Of a stretch of 64,000 bases of DNA, positions 56,457 to 64,000 are shown piece after piece. The notes beneath the pieces are model-generated. The model searched no databases, was not told where the DNA came from, and saw only the letters and a program-made list of their open reading frames with translations. Origin of the DNA: Cycloclasticus sp. symbiont of Bathymodiolus heckerae (lineage in GTDB: Bacteria; Pseudomonadota; Gammaproteobacteria; Methylococcales; Cycloclasticaceae); the NCBI GenBank assembly GCA_002101235.1, contig LWTL01000120.1, positions 61,950-125,949 of the forward strand, read 5' to 3'. Every line of letters begins with the position of its first letter. The stretch's first letter is position 1. The position numbers and the translations under genes are program-made.

Positions 56457-57944
56457 GTGATTTTTAGTACATATGAGTTTATATTTCTTTTTCTACCAAT
56501 TGCTTTTTTTGGCTATTTTTACTTAAATAAGAAGAGGCTCACAACGGCTTCAAAAGCATGGCTAGTAGTTACAAGCCTGTTTTTTTATAGTTGGTGGAAC
56601 GCTGTTTATTTACCATTAATTCTAATTTCAATGCTCTTTAACTATGTTGTAGGTGGTTCTTTATCTAAAGGTCGGTATAGTAAAAAGAGGCCGTCAAGAA
56701 AGTTAATGCTCATTTTTGGGATTATCAGTAACCTGGCTCTTTTGGGTTATTTTAAATATGCTGATTTCCTAATCGAGAACCTAAACTACATCTCAAGTGT
56801 TCAAGTCGATGCTCTTAACCTTGCTCTACCCTTAGCGATATCATTTTTTACTTTTCAACAGATTGCTTACTTAGTCGATAGCTATAAGCTTGAGACTAAA
56901 GAATATGATTTCTTGACTTATGCGGTATTCGTATCATTTTTCCCACAATTAATTGCAGGCCCAATTGTTCATCATAAAGAAATGATGCCGCAATTTGATA
57001 ACAGCAGGTCAAAAATAATTAACTATCAAAATATTTTAATGGGGTTGTTTATATTTTCGATAGGGCTATTTAAGAAGGTGATTATTGCAGATAGTCTGGC
57101 AGCTTCGGTGTCTGCTGGTTTTGATGTCGCAACAACATTGAATTTTTTTGAGGCGTGGGCTGTTAGTTTATCTTACACTTTTCAATTATATTTTGACTTT
57201 AGTGGTTATGTCGATATGGCAATAGGCCTAGGGCTGCTCTTTAATATTAAGTTGCCGGTTAATTTTAATAGCCCTTATAAGGCTAGAAACATACAAGACT
57301 TTTGGAGAAGGTGGCATATGACCCTTAGTCGTTTTCTGAGAGATTATGTGTATATCCCTATGGGTGGAAGCAGAGGTGGAGCCTTTAGGCTTTATTCTAA
57401 CTTGTTGGCTACGTTTGTTGTTGGTGGTATTTGGCACGGGGCTGGGTGGACTTTTATTTTTTGGGGGTTTCTTCACGGGATGGCTCTTGTCATTCAAAGA
57501 ATATGGGGGGCTCTAAAGATTAGAATGTGGACTTGGGTTTCATGGTTTATTACATTTAACTTTGTGAATGTGGCTTGGGTTTTCTTTAGGGCTAAGGAGT
57601 GGTCAGACGCGATGAAAGTATTAAGCGGGATGTTTGACTTAAGAGAAGTAGTGTTTCCTGCACGGTATAATTTTATGGAAATTTTGCCTGACAAATATCT
57701 AGGGGCAATGACTGATTTTTCGCCAAACCTCAAAGCAGATGAAACATTAATACTTTTGGTTTTTTGCTCAGCCGTTATAGCGTTCTTTTTTAAGAACTCT
57801 ATGGAGGTGATTAAGTATCCTGTACTGTTAAACTCGTCCGGTATTAGCTTTATTAAGTTGGCGTCATATTCTGTAATGCTATTGGCTGGTCTGGCAGCGA
57901 TTTCTTTGCAATCGTACACAGAATTCATTTACTTTAACTTTTAA
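56457..57944 (+). CDS. MBOAT-family O-acyltransferase (AlgI-like)
   Basis: A 495-residue polytopic protein of the membrane-bound O-acyltransferase family. It begins IFSTYEFIFLFLPIAFFGYF, has NFNSPYKARNIQDFWRRWHMTLSRF (landmark FWRRWHMTLSRF) and the catalytic histidine in GGIWHGAGWTFIFWG about residue 326. Such proteins move acyl, usually acetyl, groups across the membrane onto polysaccharides. GTG start at 56457 with a weak ribosome site. The next gene is a likely periplasmic partner. Confidence 0.93.
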   Translation: MIFSTYEFIFLFLPIAFFGYFYLNKKRLTTASKAWLVVTSLFFYSWWNAVYLPLILISMLFNYVVGGSLSKGRYSKKRPSRKLMLIFGIISNLALLGYFKYADFLIENLNYISSVQVDALNLALPLAISFFTFQQIAYLVDSYKLETKEYDFLTYAVFVSFFPQLIAGPIVHHKEMMPQFDNSRSKIINYQNILMGLFIFSIGLFKKVIIADSLAASVSAGFDVATTLNFFEAWAVSLSYTFQLYFDFSGYVDMAIGLGLLFNIKLPVNFNSPYKARNIQDFWRRWHMTLSRFLRDYVYIPMGGSRGGAFRLYSNLLATFVVGGIWHGAGWTFIFWGFLHGMALVIQRIWGALKIRMWTWVSWFITFNFVNVAWVFFRAKEWSDAMKVLSGMFDLREVVFPARYNFMEILPDKYLGAMTDFSPNLKADETLILLVFCSAVIAFFFKNSMEVIKYPVLLNSSGISFIKLASYSVMLLAGLAAISLQSYTEFIYFNF

Positions 57945-57952
57945 GGTTGCTA

Positions 57953-59098
57953 ATGAGTTTTAAGAAGCAAGTTAAGATGTTTCTGCTTACCAATGTATCG
58001 GTAGTCACTTTTCTGACTATTGGGCTAGGTGCGTATGATCCGTTGCATATATTCCATAAGTCATGGATTACTGATGATAATAGGCTGCACGGTGATATGA
58101 GAATGCAGGCTGCTGGAGTAATTAATAATTATGCATTTGACTCAATTATAGTTGGGACAAGCATGTTGAAAGGGATGTCTGCTAGTCTTACTTCGGAAAA
58201 GTTGGGGGGTGTATTTGTGAATTTATCGCCAAACGGCGCCAGTATAGCTGAGCGCAAACATCTTATTAATTATGCTCTGAAGAAGAAAGCTATAAAGAGT
58301 GTAATTGTTAGTTTTGATACAGGACTGGATCAAAATCTAATAAGGTCTAATGCAAAATTTCCGGTGACGAAGTTTAGTTATTTGTATGATGATGCTTCGA
58401 TTAATGACGTAAAAGCATACTGGAATTATAAATTTATAGGTTGTTTGGCGAGCTTATCTACATCGACTGCTTGTTATGGGAATAAAAGAGCTATTCAAAG
58501 GCCTTTGGGTTGGTTTGAGAAGGTACAGATAAGAAACGCAAAGATATCAGGGATTGAGAGCTGGGTGCATGCAGAAGGAGGTAGGGGTAAAAATATCAAC
58601 TCGCGCATTAAGAGGCATATTAAGTCTCCAATCAAGTCCCAAGCCAAATATGATGAAAAACTGAAATTAACGCAGGAAATCATCGATGATAGTTTGTTCT
58701 CGCTTATAAAAGAGAATGAAGGGGCAAGTTTTCATGTGCTTTTCCCCCCTTATTCAAGGTTCTTGTACTCTTTGTGGAAAAACAAGAACCCGTATAAATA
58801 TCAACTTTATTTAGAAACGATCAGACACTTAGTGGTTGAGGGTGCAAAATACAAAAACTTAAAAGTGTATTCATTCGACGATATGGGATACTTAGATAAC
58901 TTGAATAACTATAGAGATATGCGTCATTATAATACGGATATGAATAATGTAATGTTAGATTCAATTAAAGATAAAAAGAGAGTTATTAGGGTCTCTAATT
59001 TAGAGGCCTTTATAGAGAAAATTGATAAAAAAAATGCTAGCTATGCGTTTGATGTGGAGCTTAATTACCTTCTTAATAGTTATAAGGGGCGAAGGTGA
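57953..59098 (+). CDS. SGNH-like partner of the MBOAT acyltransferase
   Basis: A 381-residue protein with an N-terminal membrane anchor (MFLLTNVSVVTFLTIGLGAY). DSIIVGTSMLKGM near residue 70 looks like the serine block of AlgX/AlgJ/DltD-type hydrolases, and YRDMRHYNTDM about residue 323 gives the matching Asp and His. I infer a periplasmic acyl transfer step after the MBOAT protein 8 bases upstream. Start at the ATG at 57953 with AAGG upstream. Not matched to a named protein. Confidence 0.7.
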   Translation: MSFKKQVKMFLLTNVSVVTFLTIGLGAYDPLHIFHKSWITDDNRLHGDMRMQAAGVINNYAFDSIIVGTSMLKGMSASLTSEKLGGVFVNLSPNGASIAERKHLINYALKKKAIKSVIVSFDTGLDQNLIRSNAKFPVTKFSYLYDDASINDVKAYWNYKFIGCLASLSTSTACYGNKRAIQRPLGWFEKVQIRNAKISGIESWVHAEGGRGKNINSRIKRHIKSPIKSQAKYDEKLKLTQEIIDDSLFSLIKENEGASFHVLFPPYSRFLYSLWKNKNPYKYQLYLETIRHLVVEGAKYKNLKVYSFDDMGYLDNLNNYRDMRHYNTDMNNVMLDSIKDKKRVIRVSNLEAFIEKIDKKNASYAFDVELNYLLNSYKGRR

Positions 59099-59101
59099 AG
59101 T

Positions 59102-60559
59102 ATGAATTATAAAAGAGTTTTTTTCGCAGGCTATTTTCTTGATAGTGAAGATAAGCTGAAATACACGCGTTTATTTGACTGTGAAAAATATATATTTCTG
59201 GAGTCATCGGGATTGTATTCTAAATACAATGATGAGTTACTTAAGTACTTTCCGATGAACTTATTTCATATGAGGGGTCTTAGAATATGGAATATGTTGT
59301 TTAAGAGAGTTGAGCTTGAGCCAACCTTTATCGACTTATACAAAAGAGATTTGAAAATATTTAAGCTTTCGTATCTAAAGGACCCTTTGCCGGGGGGCAA
59401 AAAAACGTTTGCTCTTTTTGTTTACTGGGTTTTTAGACGGGCGTTTAAATCAAGATTTAGTTTTGTAAGTGCTCTAAATGTGTTTCGTACTATTGTAAGT
59501 AGGGGGAAATCGCGAAACCAGTGTGGTTTTAAAGAAAAAGGTAAGTCATACCATCATATACAAAGCTTAAAGATGCTGGCTTTTCGCCTCTCATTTATTA
59601 ATGGCTATGGTTATGTGAAAAAAATACCTGATGAGCTTGACGCTAGTAAAAACGATTTGCTGATTCTTTGGGGTTCTCATAATAGCGGAGCTCGTCTACT
59701 TTTGGACGGTATGAAAAAAAAAGGCGTGGATTGTTTTATATCGGAATACGGTGAGCTGCCGGGAACGTTTTCTCTGAATAAAGAAGGGATTTTTGGTGAC
59801 TCTCAAATCGCTAAAAATTGGAATAAAATAAGCACAGCTTCTCCAATGTTAGATGTTAAAAGTTATATTAACAGAATTGAAGGGTCCCAAAGTTCATCAA
59901 GAAGCAATTCAAAAGATGATCAGATGCTGACCTTGTATAGGGTTCTCTACGAACCAAAAGTGCTTACCAAGAAGGTTGTTTATGTTAGTGGGGTGGAGTT
60001 AATCGCTTCTGGCCACTTGTTTGACAAAGAGTTTGTGACGCCGAGAATGGTAAATGCGAATGAAATGCTTCTAAGGCATGTGCTTTCAAACTTTAGTGTA
60101 GATGAATATATAATTTTTTATAAGGATCACCCCTTGATGCAGAAAAATTATGAGGCGTTGACGCTAAATTCAACTGACTTTAAGGGAGTCTTTTTTGTTA
60201 ATACCATCAATGTTGATAATTTGATATCAATGGCGGATATTACAATTACACTGCCATCCAAAGTTATTATGACCTGTTTAATGTATAGAAAAACAGTATA
60301 TGCGTACGGGAATTTTTCAATTCCTGAAACTATTCCGGCGTTGGGGTATTACACAGGAAGAAATGTGGCTGACATTAAACAAGTTGTTGATGCTGGTTGT
60401 AATAGTATTAATTCTGGTTTGTACCCTGAAATCGTGAGTAAGCTCCTACAAGAATATTTGATATGCCATCAAAGCCCACTATTTGAATCGTATGACTCAT
60501 TAGTTGAGAAGCAGAAAATTGAAAATATTATCGATAGTCAATTGACTATCGATAAATGA
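59102..60559 (+). CDS. Capsule-type glycosyltransferase-like protein
   Basis: A 485-residue soluble protein. The C-terminal half resembles KpsS/KpsC-type capsule polysaccharide proteins of GT-B fold: DEYIIFYKDHPLMQKNY, then NVDNLISMADITITLPSKVIM (landmarks YKDHPL and ADITITLPS) and the KTVYAYGNF segment. LLILWGSHNSGARLLLDGM could start a nucleotide-sugar-binding half. The precise sugar is unknown. It begins 3 bases after the SGNH-like gene and has many AT-rich codons. Confidence 0.65.
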   Translation: MNYKRVFFAGYFLDSEDKLKYTRLFDCEKYIFLESSGLYSKYNDELLKYFPMNLFHMRGLRIWNMLFKRVELEPTFIDLYKRDLKIFKLSYLKDPLPGGKKTFALFVYWVFRRAFKSRFSFVSALNVFRTIVSRGKSRNQCGFKEKGKSYHHIQSLKMLAFRLSFINGYGYVKKIPDELDASKNDLLILWGSHNSGARLLLDGMKKKGVDCFISEYGELPGTFSLNKEGIFGDSQIAKNWNKISTASPMLDVKSYINRIEGSQSSSRSNSKDDQMLTLYRVLYEPKVLTKKVVYVSGVELIASGHLFDKEFVTPRMVNANEMLLRHVLSNFSVDEYIIFYKDHPLMQKNYEALTLNSTDFKGVFFVNTINVDNLISMADITITLPSKVIMTCLMYRKTVYAYGNFSIPETIPALGYYTGRNVADIKQVVDAGCNSINSGLYPEIVSKLLQEYLICHQSPLFESYDSLVEKQKIENIIDSQLTIDK

Positions 60560-60563
60560 ACAT

Positions 60564-61343
60564 ATGGATATAGTTAAAAAACTTGTTCCAAAGTATTGCT
60601 CTTGGTTGGTAGCCTTCTGTAAGGAAGTAGTGGGGGTAGGGAATAGTCAAAGGTTATTGTTCTATGGAGCGCTAGGAGTAATTAAAGATTTTGCAAATAT
60701 TGTTGCATTTTTTATTCCACTCAAAGTAGTTATGGTTCTATCTAACCCTGATATTTTGAGTCTGGATTTTTTTGCTTCAAGCTCGATTGATATCGAAAAA
60801 TTCATAGTGTATTCAGGCGCCTTGTTTTTACTTCTTATGCTTGTTTCGTTCGTCTGTCATGTAGTTTTAGCGGTGCTTATTCACCATAGTGCGAGACAAT
60901 TGTGGAAAGTTAATAAGACTAAATTTCCGTCAATAGTAGCGTACAAAAACTTGTACCAGCAACTGGTGGATACAATAACGCACATTTTAATTATTATTGT
61001 CGGATTAGCTGTAGTGCTGTTGTTAGATAAATACTTATCTATGCCTATTGTGATTGTGATTGTTAATTGTATTGCGGCTAGTATTTGGTTGTCGCGTTAT
61101 ACGAAGCGAGAAATTCGAGTTTCCCCTTTAAAGAAACCAAAGCTTGTTTTCAAATTATTTTCTGACATTGGATTTTCACTTACCTTTATATGTATTATTA
61201 TTGAGTATTACCTCAATAAGGACATGAATGTTCTATTTACGTTGCTTGCAGTTCTCATATCAAAAATAGTTTTTAGCAATATACAGCAGTTATTTTTAAA
61301 GCAAAGAATACTATTCGTAAAACATTATATTAAAAAACAATGA
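60564..61343 (+). CDS. Polytopic membrane protein of unknown function
   Basis: A 259-residue protein with about five or six hydrophobic spans, including FYGALGVIKDFANIVAFF, LLLMLVSFVCHVVLAVL, ILIIIVGLAVVLLLD and IGFSLTFICIIIEYY, and a basic C-terminus. The spacing is a little like the membrane half of an ABC exporter, but no ATPase follows. I do not recognise a family. It lies between two glycosyltransferase-like genes, so export or membrane organisation of the glycan is possible. Confidence 0.6.
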   Translation: MDIVKKLVPKYCSWLVAFCKEVVGVGNSQRLLFYGALGVIKDFANIVAFFIPLKVVMVLSNPDILSLDFFASSSIDIEKFIVYSGALFLLLMLVSFVCHVVLAVLIHHSARQLWKVNKTKFPSIVAYKNLYQQLVDTITHILIIIVGLAVVLLLDKYLSMPIVIVIVNCIAASIWLSRYTKREIRVSPLKKPKLVFKLFSDIGFSLTFICIIIEYYLNKDMNVLFTLLAVLISKIVFSNIQQLFLKQRILFVKHYIKKQ

Positions 61344-61403
61344 GTCAGCTCGTTTATAAGTTATAAACGGTGAAGGTTGAATTATAAAAAAAACAGGAGG
61401 CCA

Positions 61404-62507
61404 ATGTTAGCAATTTTTGATATGTCGACAATAAATGTTGAGCGATATAATTCTGAATTATTGAAGAGGTGTATAGGAAAATATATTGCTTACGTTGATG
61501 ATCCTGATTGCTGTGATGATTTGAGCTGCCCTGATGCAACTTTAATCTGTACAACTGGCTGGTCAATAAAAAGGATTATGATTAGCTTTGAGGAGCAAAG
61601 TGTCTCTGTAGTGATGATTAGTGGACAGAGGCCTGCTGATTTTAGGCTTGTGATTGCTGCGAATATGCTCAGTATTCCTATAGTTTATAAGATGCATGGT
61701 TTGTATGTTGCAAAAGTTAAGCGCAATGTAGCATTTTATTTTTTGAGTGCAAAAAAAGTCATCAGAACACTTGGCTACTTAATTAATATAGGGTGCTTTA
61801 CTAAAAAGGTAAGAATCCCTATAGGTATTTTACTTTCTTTTGTTTTTGGTGCTTCGCGTAAACCATGGATGATTGCGGAAATATTGCAAGTTGATCATTG
61901 TTTGATATGGAGTGAATATTGGCGGCCATGGCATGAACGTTATTGGTGTATGAAACCAAGAAAAGGCTGGGCTATAATTGGTAACCCTGATACAGCGAAA
62001 TCAACTAAAGCTGAACTTAATGCGGACGGTGTTTGTTATGTTTATCAGACACTGGTGGAGGATGGACGAGTTAGCAAACAAGTAATGGAGTCCTTTTATG
62101 ATGGCCTTGCGATAATTGCTTGCAATAAAAAACTGCTAGTTCATGTGAAGTGGCATGTGCGTGGTGATGTTATGGCTAGAAAAGACCTAGAGTCTAGAGG
62201 CTTTATAATCCATGATGAGCGGCCATTTTTGGCAAAAGTTTATATTGGACACTTTTCTTCTTTGCTTGGTCTAGTGCCAATTGTTGGTGGGTCACTTGTC
62301 ATATTTGAGTTAGAAGGGCATGTTACTCCGAAGCCAATACGGCAATGTGCAACTATAATTGTCAATGATATGGCTGATTTAGAAAAAGCATTGAGCTTCC
62401 CTTGTGTGTTCGATGAAAATAAGAGGGAGCAAGCAGAGTATTATTTTGGATCATATTATTCAGCTATTATTGAGGACTCTATTGTTTCTCAATACCTTTA
62501 TTCCTGA
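61404..62507 (+). CDS. Glycosyltransferase-like protein of GT-B type
   Basis: A 367-residue protein from the ATG at 61404, which has AGGAGG only 3 bases away; a TTG at 61377 would add nine residues and shares GGTGAAG and AATTATAAAA with the 59102 start region, so it is a real alternative. GVCYVYQTLVEDGRV, LLVHVKWHVRGDVM and VYIGHFSSLLGLV resemble the C-terminal half of polysialyltransferase or glycerophosphotransferase-type enzymes. Donor and acceptor are unknown. Confidence 0.6.
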   Translation: MLAIFDMSTINVERYNSELLKRCIGKYIAYVDDPDCCDDLSCPDATLICTTGWSIKRIMISFEEQSVSVVMISGQRPADFRLVIAANMLSIPIVYKMHGLYVAKVKRNVAFYFLSAKKVIRTLGYLINIGCFTKKVRIPIGILLSFVFGASRKPWMIAEILQVDHCLIWSEYWRPWHERYWCMKPRKGWAIIGNPDTAKSTKAELNADGVCYVYQTLVEDGRVSKQVMESFYDGLAIIACNKKLLVHVKWHVRGDVMARKDLESRGFIIHDERPFLAKVYIGHFSSLLGLVPIVGGSLVIFELEGHVTPKPIRQCATIIVNDMADLEKALSFPCVFDENKREQAEYYFGSYYSAIIEDSIVSQYLYS

Positions 62508-62525
62508 GCTAGGTTTAATACTTGC

Positions 62526-62568
62526 TGTAGTGGTCAGTTACATTTGTGAATTGCCTGGTTAACACTAC
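62526..62568. repeat. Insertion-sequence-end-like palindrome downstream of the sulfotransferase
   Basis: It begins TGTAGTGGTCA, identical over 11 bases to the element end at 63874 and similar for about another ten bases, and ends CACTAC, the complement of its own GTAGTG. It sits between the 3' ends of the glycosyltransferase-like and sulfotransferase genes. It may be a decayed miniature element or a leftover end. Confidence 0.45.
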
Positions 62569-63872
62569 TTTTCTGAATAACCCAAAATTTTAATTTCTTT
62601 TTTTAATTCATTGTTTATTGAAGAAATCAACACACCATACTCATCTTGACAGTTCCTCCATCCAGCAATAACGCCCCTTTTTCGTGAGGTTTTTGAATAC
62701 TGCGAGACTTTTAGTTTTAACCTTTCTTTTTCAAGGCTACAGTCTAAGTTTAGATAATTAAAAATACGCTGAAACTCTGATTCAGGTGATAAAACTAGGT
62801 CTTCATACTTGACAATATGGCAATCTATAGATGGTGGCCTGTTAATCAGCCAGCTATCTATATGTTTTTTATATGCATCGAATATACTCAATGGCGCAAA
62901 CTCTAATTTTCTGGAGTTAACCTTGTGACGATCTTCAAATGTTGCAAAGAAATAGCAAACTTCATGAATAAACTCGCTTTGAGTAATTGATAACCCTTTT
63001 GTAGACTGCACAAACTCATAAAAGGAAATAAATACGTCGCGCGGGTCCCGGATTATTAAGATGAATTTATCTGGAGTCCCAAAATCTGGGGCAAACCTGC
63101 CTATTTCATCTAGTAGGAATTCATAAGAAGGTGTGTGAGACTTTAATGATAGTATATTGTTTTGCTTGGTCTTGGGTGGCCCATAAAGTGAACGGCATAA
63201 AAGCCCACTAGACCCTTCTAAAACGGACTGTAGAAAATTAGTACCTGATCTTGGAAATCCTACTAAGTAGGAGGGAAGAGAGTAACCCAAAGACTTAATT
63301 TCATCCTCAGATAGCAATTGCTGTTGCTCTGATAGAGGCTTTTCATTTGCCCTCGTTTTATTTAAAGTATTAGCATTTGATATGGCTGAGTGGCACCTGC
63401 TATCACCTAGTATTTTATTAAGAAGCTCTTCATTATTTAATATTTTGTGAAATGCTCGATCTCCAGCCAGTATTTTATTGAGTGTTTTGTTTCCACTTAG
63501 TATTTTGTCAACGGCTTTGTCGCTACTTAGTATTTTGTTAAGCACCTTTTCATTATCTATTGAGTTTTTAAAGGCTACATCCGCTGAAATAAATCTTTGG
63601 GAGAATTTGTTAATGAGTGCTTTTCTAAAGCTCTTTAAAATATTTTTCATTTTGTTTGTTTTTCCATGGCCAGAGGCTTTTTCTTTACTTTCCAACATAG
63701 TCTTATATTGTTTTAATTTTTCGTCAATTGACTTCAGGTTGGGAGAGTACATTTTGGCTTTAGCCATAAAAAATAAAGAGGCTTTGTTCATTTCATAGAG
63801 TTCTAAAAATAAAGCAATATCTCTAAAAAATTGTCCAGCTCTGATGTCATCACGTTTAAGGCGTTTTAACAA
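62565..63872 (-). CDS. PAPS-type sulfotransferase, N-terminus truncated by IS
   Basis: About 435 residues. The C-terminal domain (residues 198-435) has the 5'-phosphosulfate loop VGFPRSGTNFLQS about 204, the 3'-phosphate region IIRDPRDVFISFYEF, and IVKYEDLVLSPE. Residues 107-156 are five 10-residue repeats. At the 5' end the frame runs straight out of the IS at 63874, with only a TTG at 63872, so the original start is lost; MNKASLFF or a later ATG might still be used. The N-terminal part looks like the end of a tetratricopeptide unit. PAPS made by cysC could be its donor. Confidence 0.8.
   Translation of the reverse strand: MLKRLKRDDIRAGQFFRDIALFLELYEMNKASLFFMAKAKMYSPNLKSIDEKLKQYKTMLESKEKASGHGKTNKMKNILKSFRKALINKFSQRFISADVAFKNSIDNEKVLNKILSSDKAVDKILSGNKTLNKILAGDRAFHKILNNEELLNKILGDSRCHSAISNANTLNKTRANEKPLSEQQQLLSEDEIKSLGYSLPSYLVGFPRSGTNFLQSVLEGSSGLLCRSLYGPPKTKQNNILSLKSHTPSYEFLLDEIGRFAPDFGTPDKFILIIRDPRDVFISFYEFVQSTKGLSITQSEFIHEVCYFFATFEDRHKVNSRKLEFAPLSIFDAYKKHIDSWLINRPPSIDCHIVKYEDLVLSPESEFQRIFNYLNLDCSLEKERLKLKVSQYSKTSRKRGVIAGWRNCQDEYGVLISSINNELKKEIKILGYSEK
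63405..63554 (-). repeat. Five tandem 30-base repeats coding for decapeptides
   Basis: Inside the sulfotransferase gene, five consecutive units each end in a KIL motif: LNKILS, VDKILS, LNKILA, FHKILN, LNKILG. The DNA repeats a CTTAGTATTTTGT-like core in most units. They lie between the N-terminal helical part and the sulfotransferase domain and likely form a coiled or linker segment. Confidence 0.8.
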
Positions 63873-63873
63873 C

Positions 63874-64000
63874 TGTAGTGGTCAAGTAAATTTGGCCACA
63901 GTTTTGTATTCAGCCCAGTAGTTTTTCTCCGCAACATTTGGCGATAAGCCATTGTTATGTTGATGAGGCCTGACTTGGCTGTAGTACCCGAATATACATT
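63874..64000 (-). mobile_element. End of an IS3-family element, continues past the window
   Basis: The end begins TGTAGTGGTCA at 63874. A minus-strand frame from the window edge to 63882 gives YYSQVRPHQHNNGLSP and AEYKTVAKFT followed by a stop that lies in the terminal repeat. The YYxxxRPHxxxxGLSP pattern is the usual C-terminus of an IS3-family OrfB. It truncates the sulfotransferase gene. Confidence 0.85.

Noticed and set aside
1..64000. CRISPR arrays, rRNA or tRNA genes
   Set aside because: No regularly spaced identical repeats and no recognisable tRNA or rRNA sequence were seen by eye; a tRNA search program would be decisive.

Overview
The window looks like chromosomal DNA from a moderately AT-rich gammaproteobacterium. 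Several gene neighbourhoods are typical of that class: dusB-fis, aroQ-accB-accC-prmA, rhlB divergent from trxA-rho, apaG-apaH, rph-rdgB-hemW, and lgt-thyA-folA. Together with a membrane pyrophosphatase, an aldehyde:ferredoxin oxidoreductase operon and a phasin, they suggest a marine-type genus such as Cycloclasticus or Methylophaga. That genus-level guess is inference from gene content only.

Layout. Bases 1-6.1 kb hold the 3' part of metH, small redox and membrane genes, purU, a HIT protein and molybdenum-cofactor genes (moaC divergent from moaD-moaE). Bases 6-16 kb hold soluble and membrane pyrophosphatases facing away from each other, lgt-thyA-folA, apaH/apaG, mpl, a LysE exporter and metY. 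Bases 16-24 kb hold dedA, a truncated globin, hemL, a three-gene HvfABC-type cluster (copper-binding modified-peptide family), nth, a lipoprotein, yrfG and rhlB. Bases 23.8-38 kb are mostly housekeeping (trxA, rho, purD, purH, fis, dusB, prmA, accBC, aroQ, tlpA, dsbD, fxsA). They end in an insertion-sequence scar that joins two broken genes, followed by a strongly expressed-looking phasin.

Bases 38-46.5 kb hold a NitT/TauT-type ABC transporter divergent from an operon for a tungsten or molybdenum aldehyde:ferredoxin oxidoreductase: moaA, a four-cluster ferredoxin, AOR, an FAD subunit split into two overlapping frames, a second MoaD, and an unknown 98-residue protein. Bases 46.5-51.7 kb return to housekeeping genes (pyrE, hemW, rdgB, rph, a Ser/Thr kinase, yicC).

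Bases 52-64 kb are an accessory surface-polysaccharide region. It starts with sulfate activation and recycling (a DUF2061-APS kinase fusion, cysC, cysQ). A decayed wzz follows, interrupted by a complete IS3-family element. Then come an MBOAT acyltransferase, a partner of SGNH type, two glycosyltransferase-like proteins, a membrane protein, and a PAPS-type sulfotransferase whose start is cut off by another insertion sequence running off the window. This part is visibly AT-richer. The genes fit assembly of an acylated and possibly sulfated surface glycan, with clear signs of recent gene loss.

No rRNA, tRNA or CRISPR array was recognised. Seven intrinsic terminators and a few promoter candidates are supported by sequence. 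No gene-free stretch exceeds about 300 bases.
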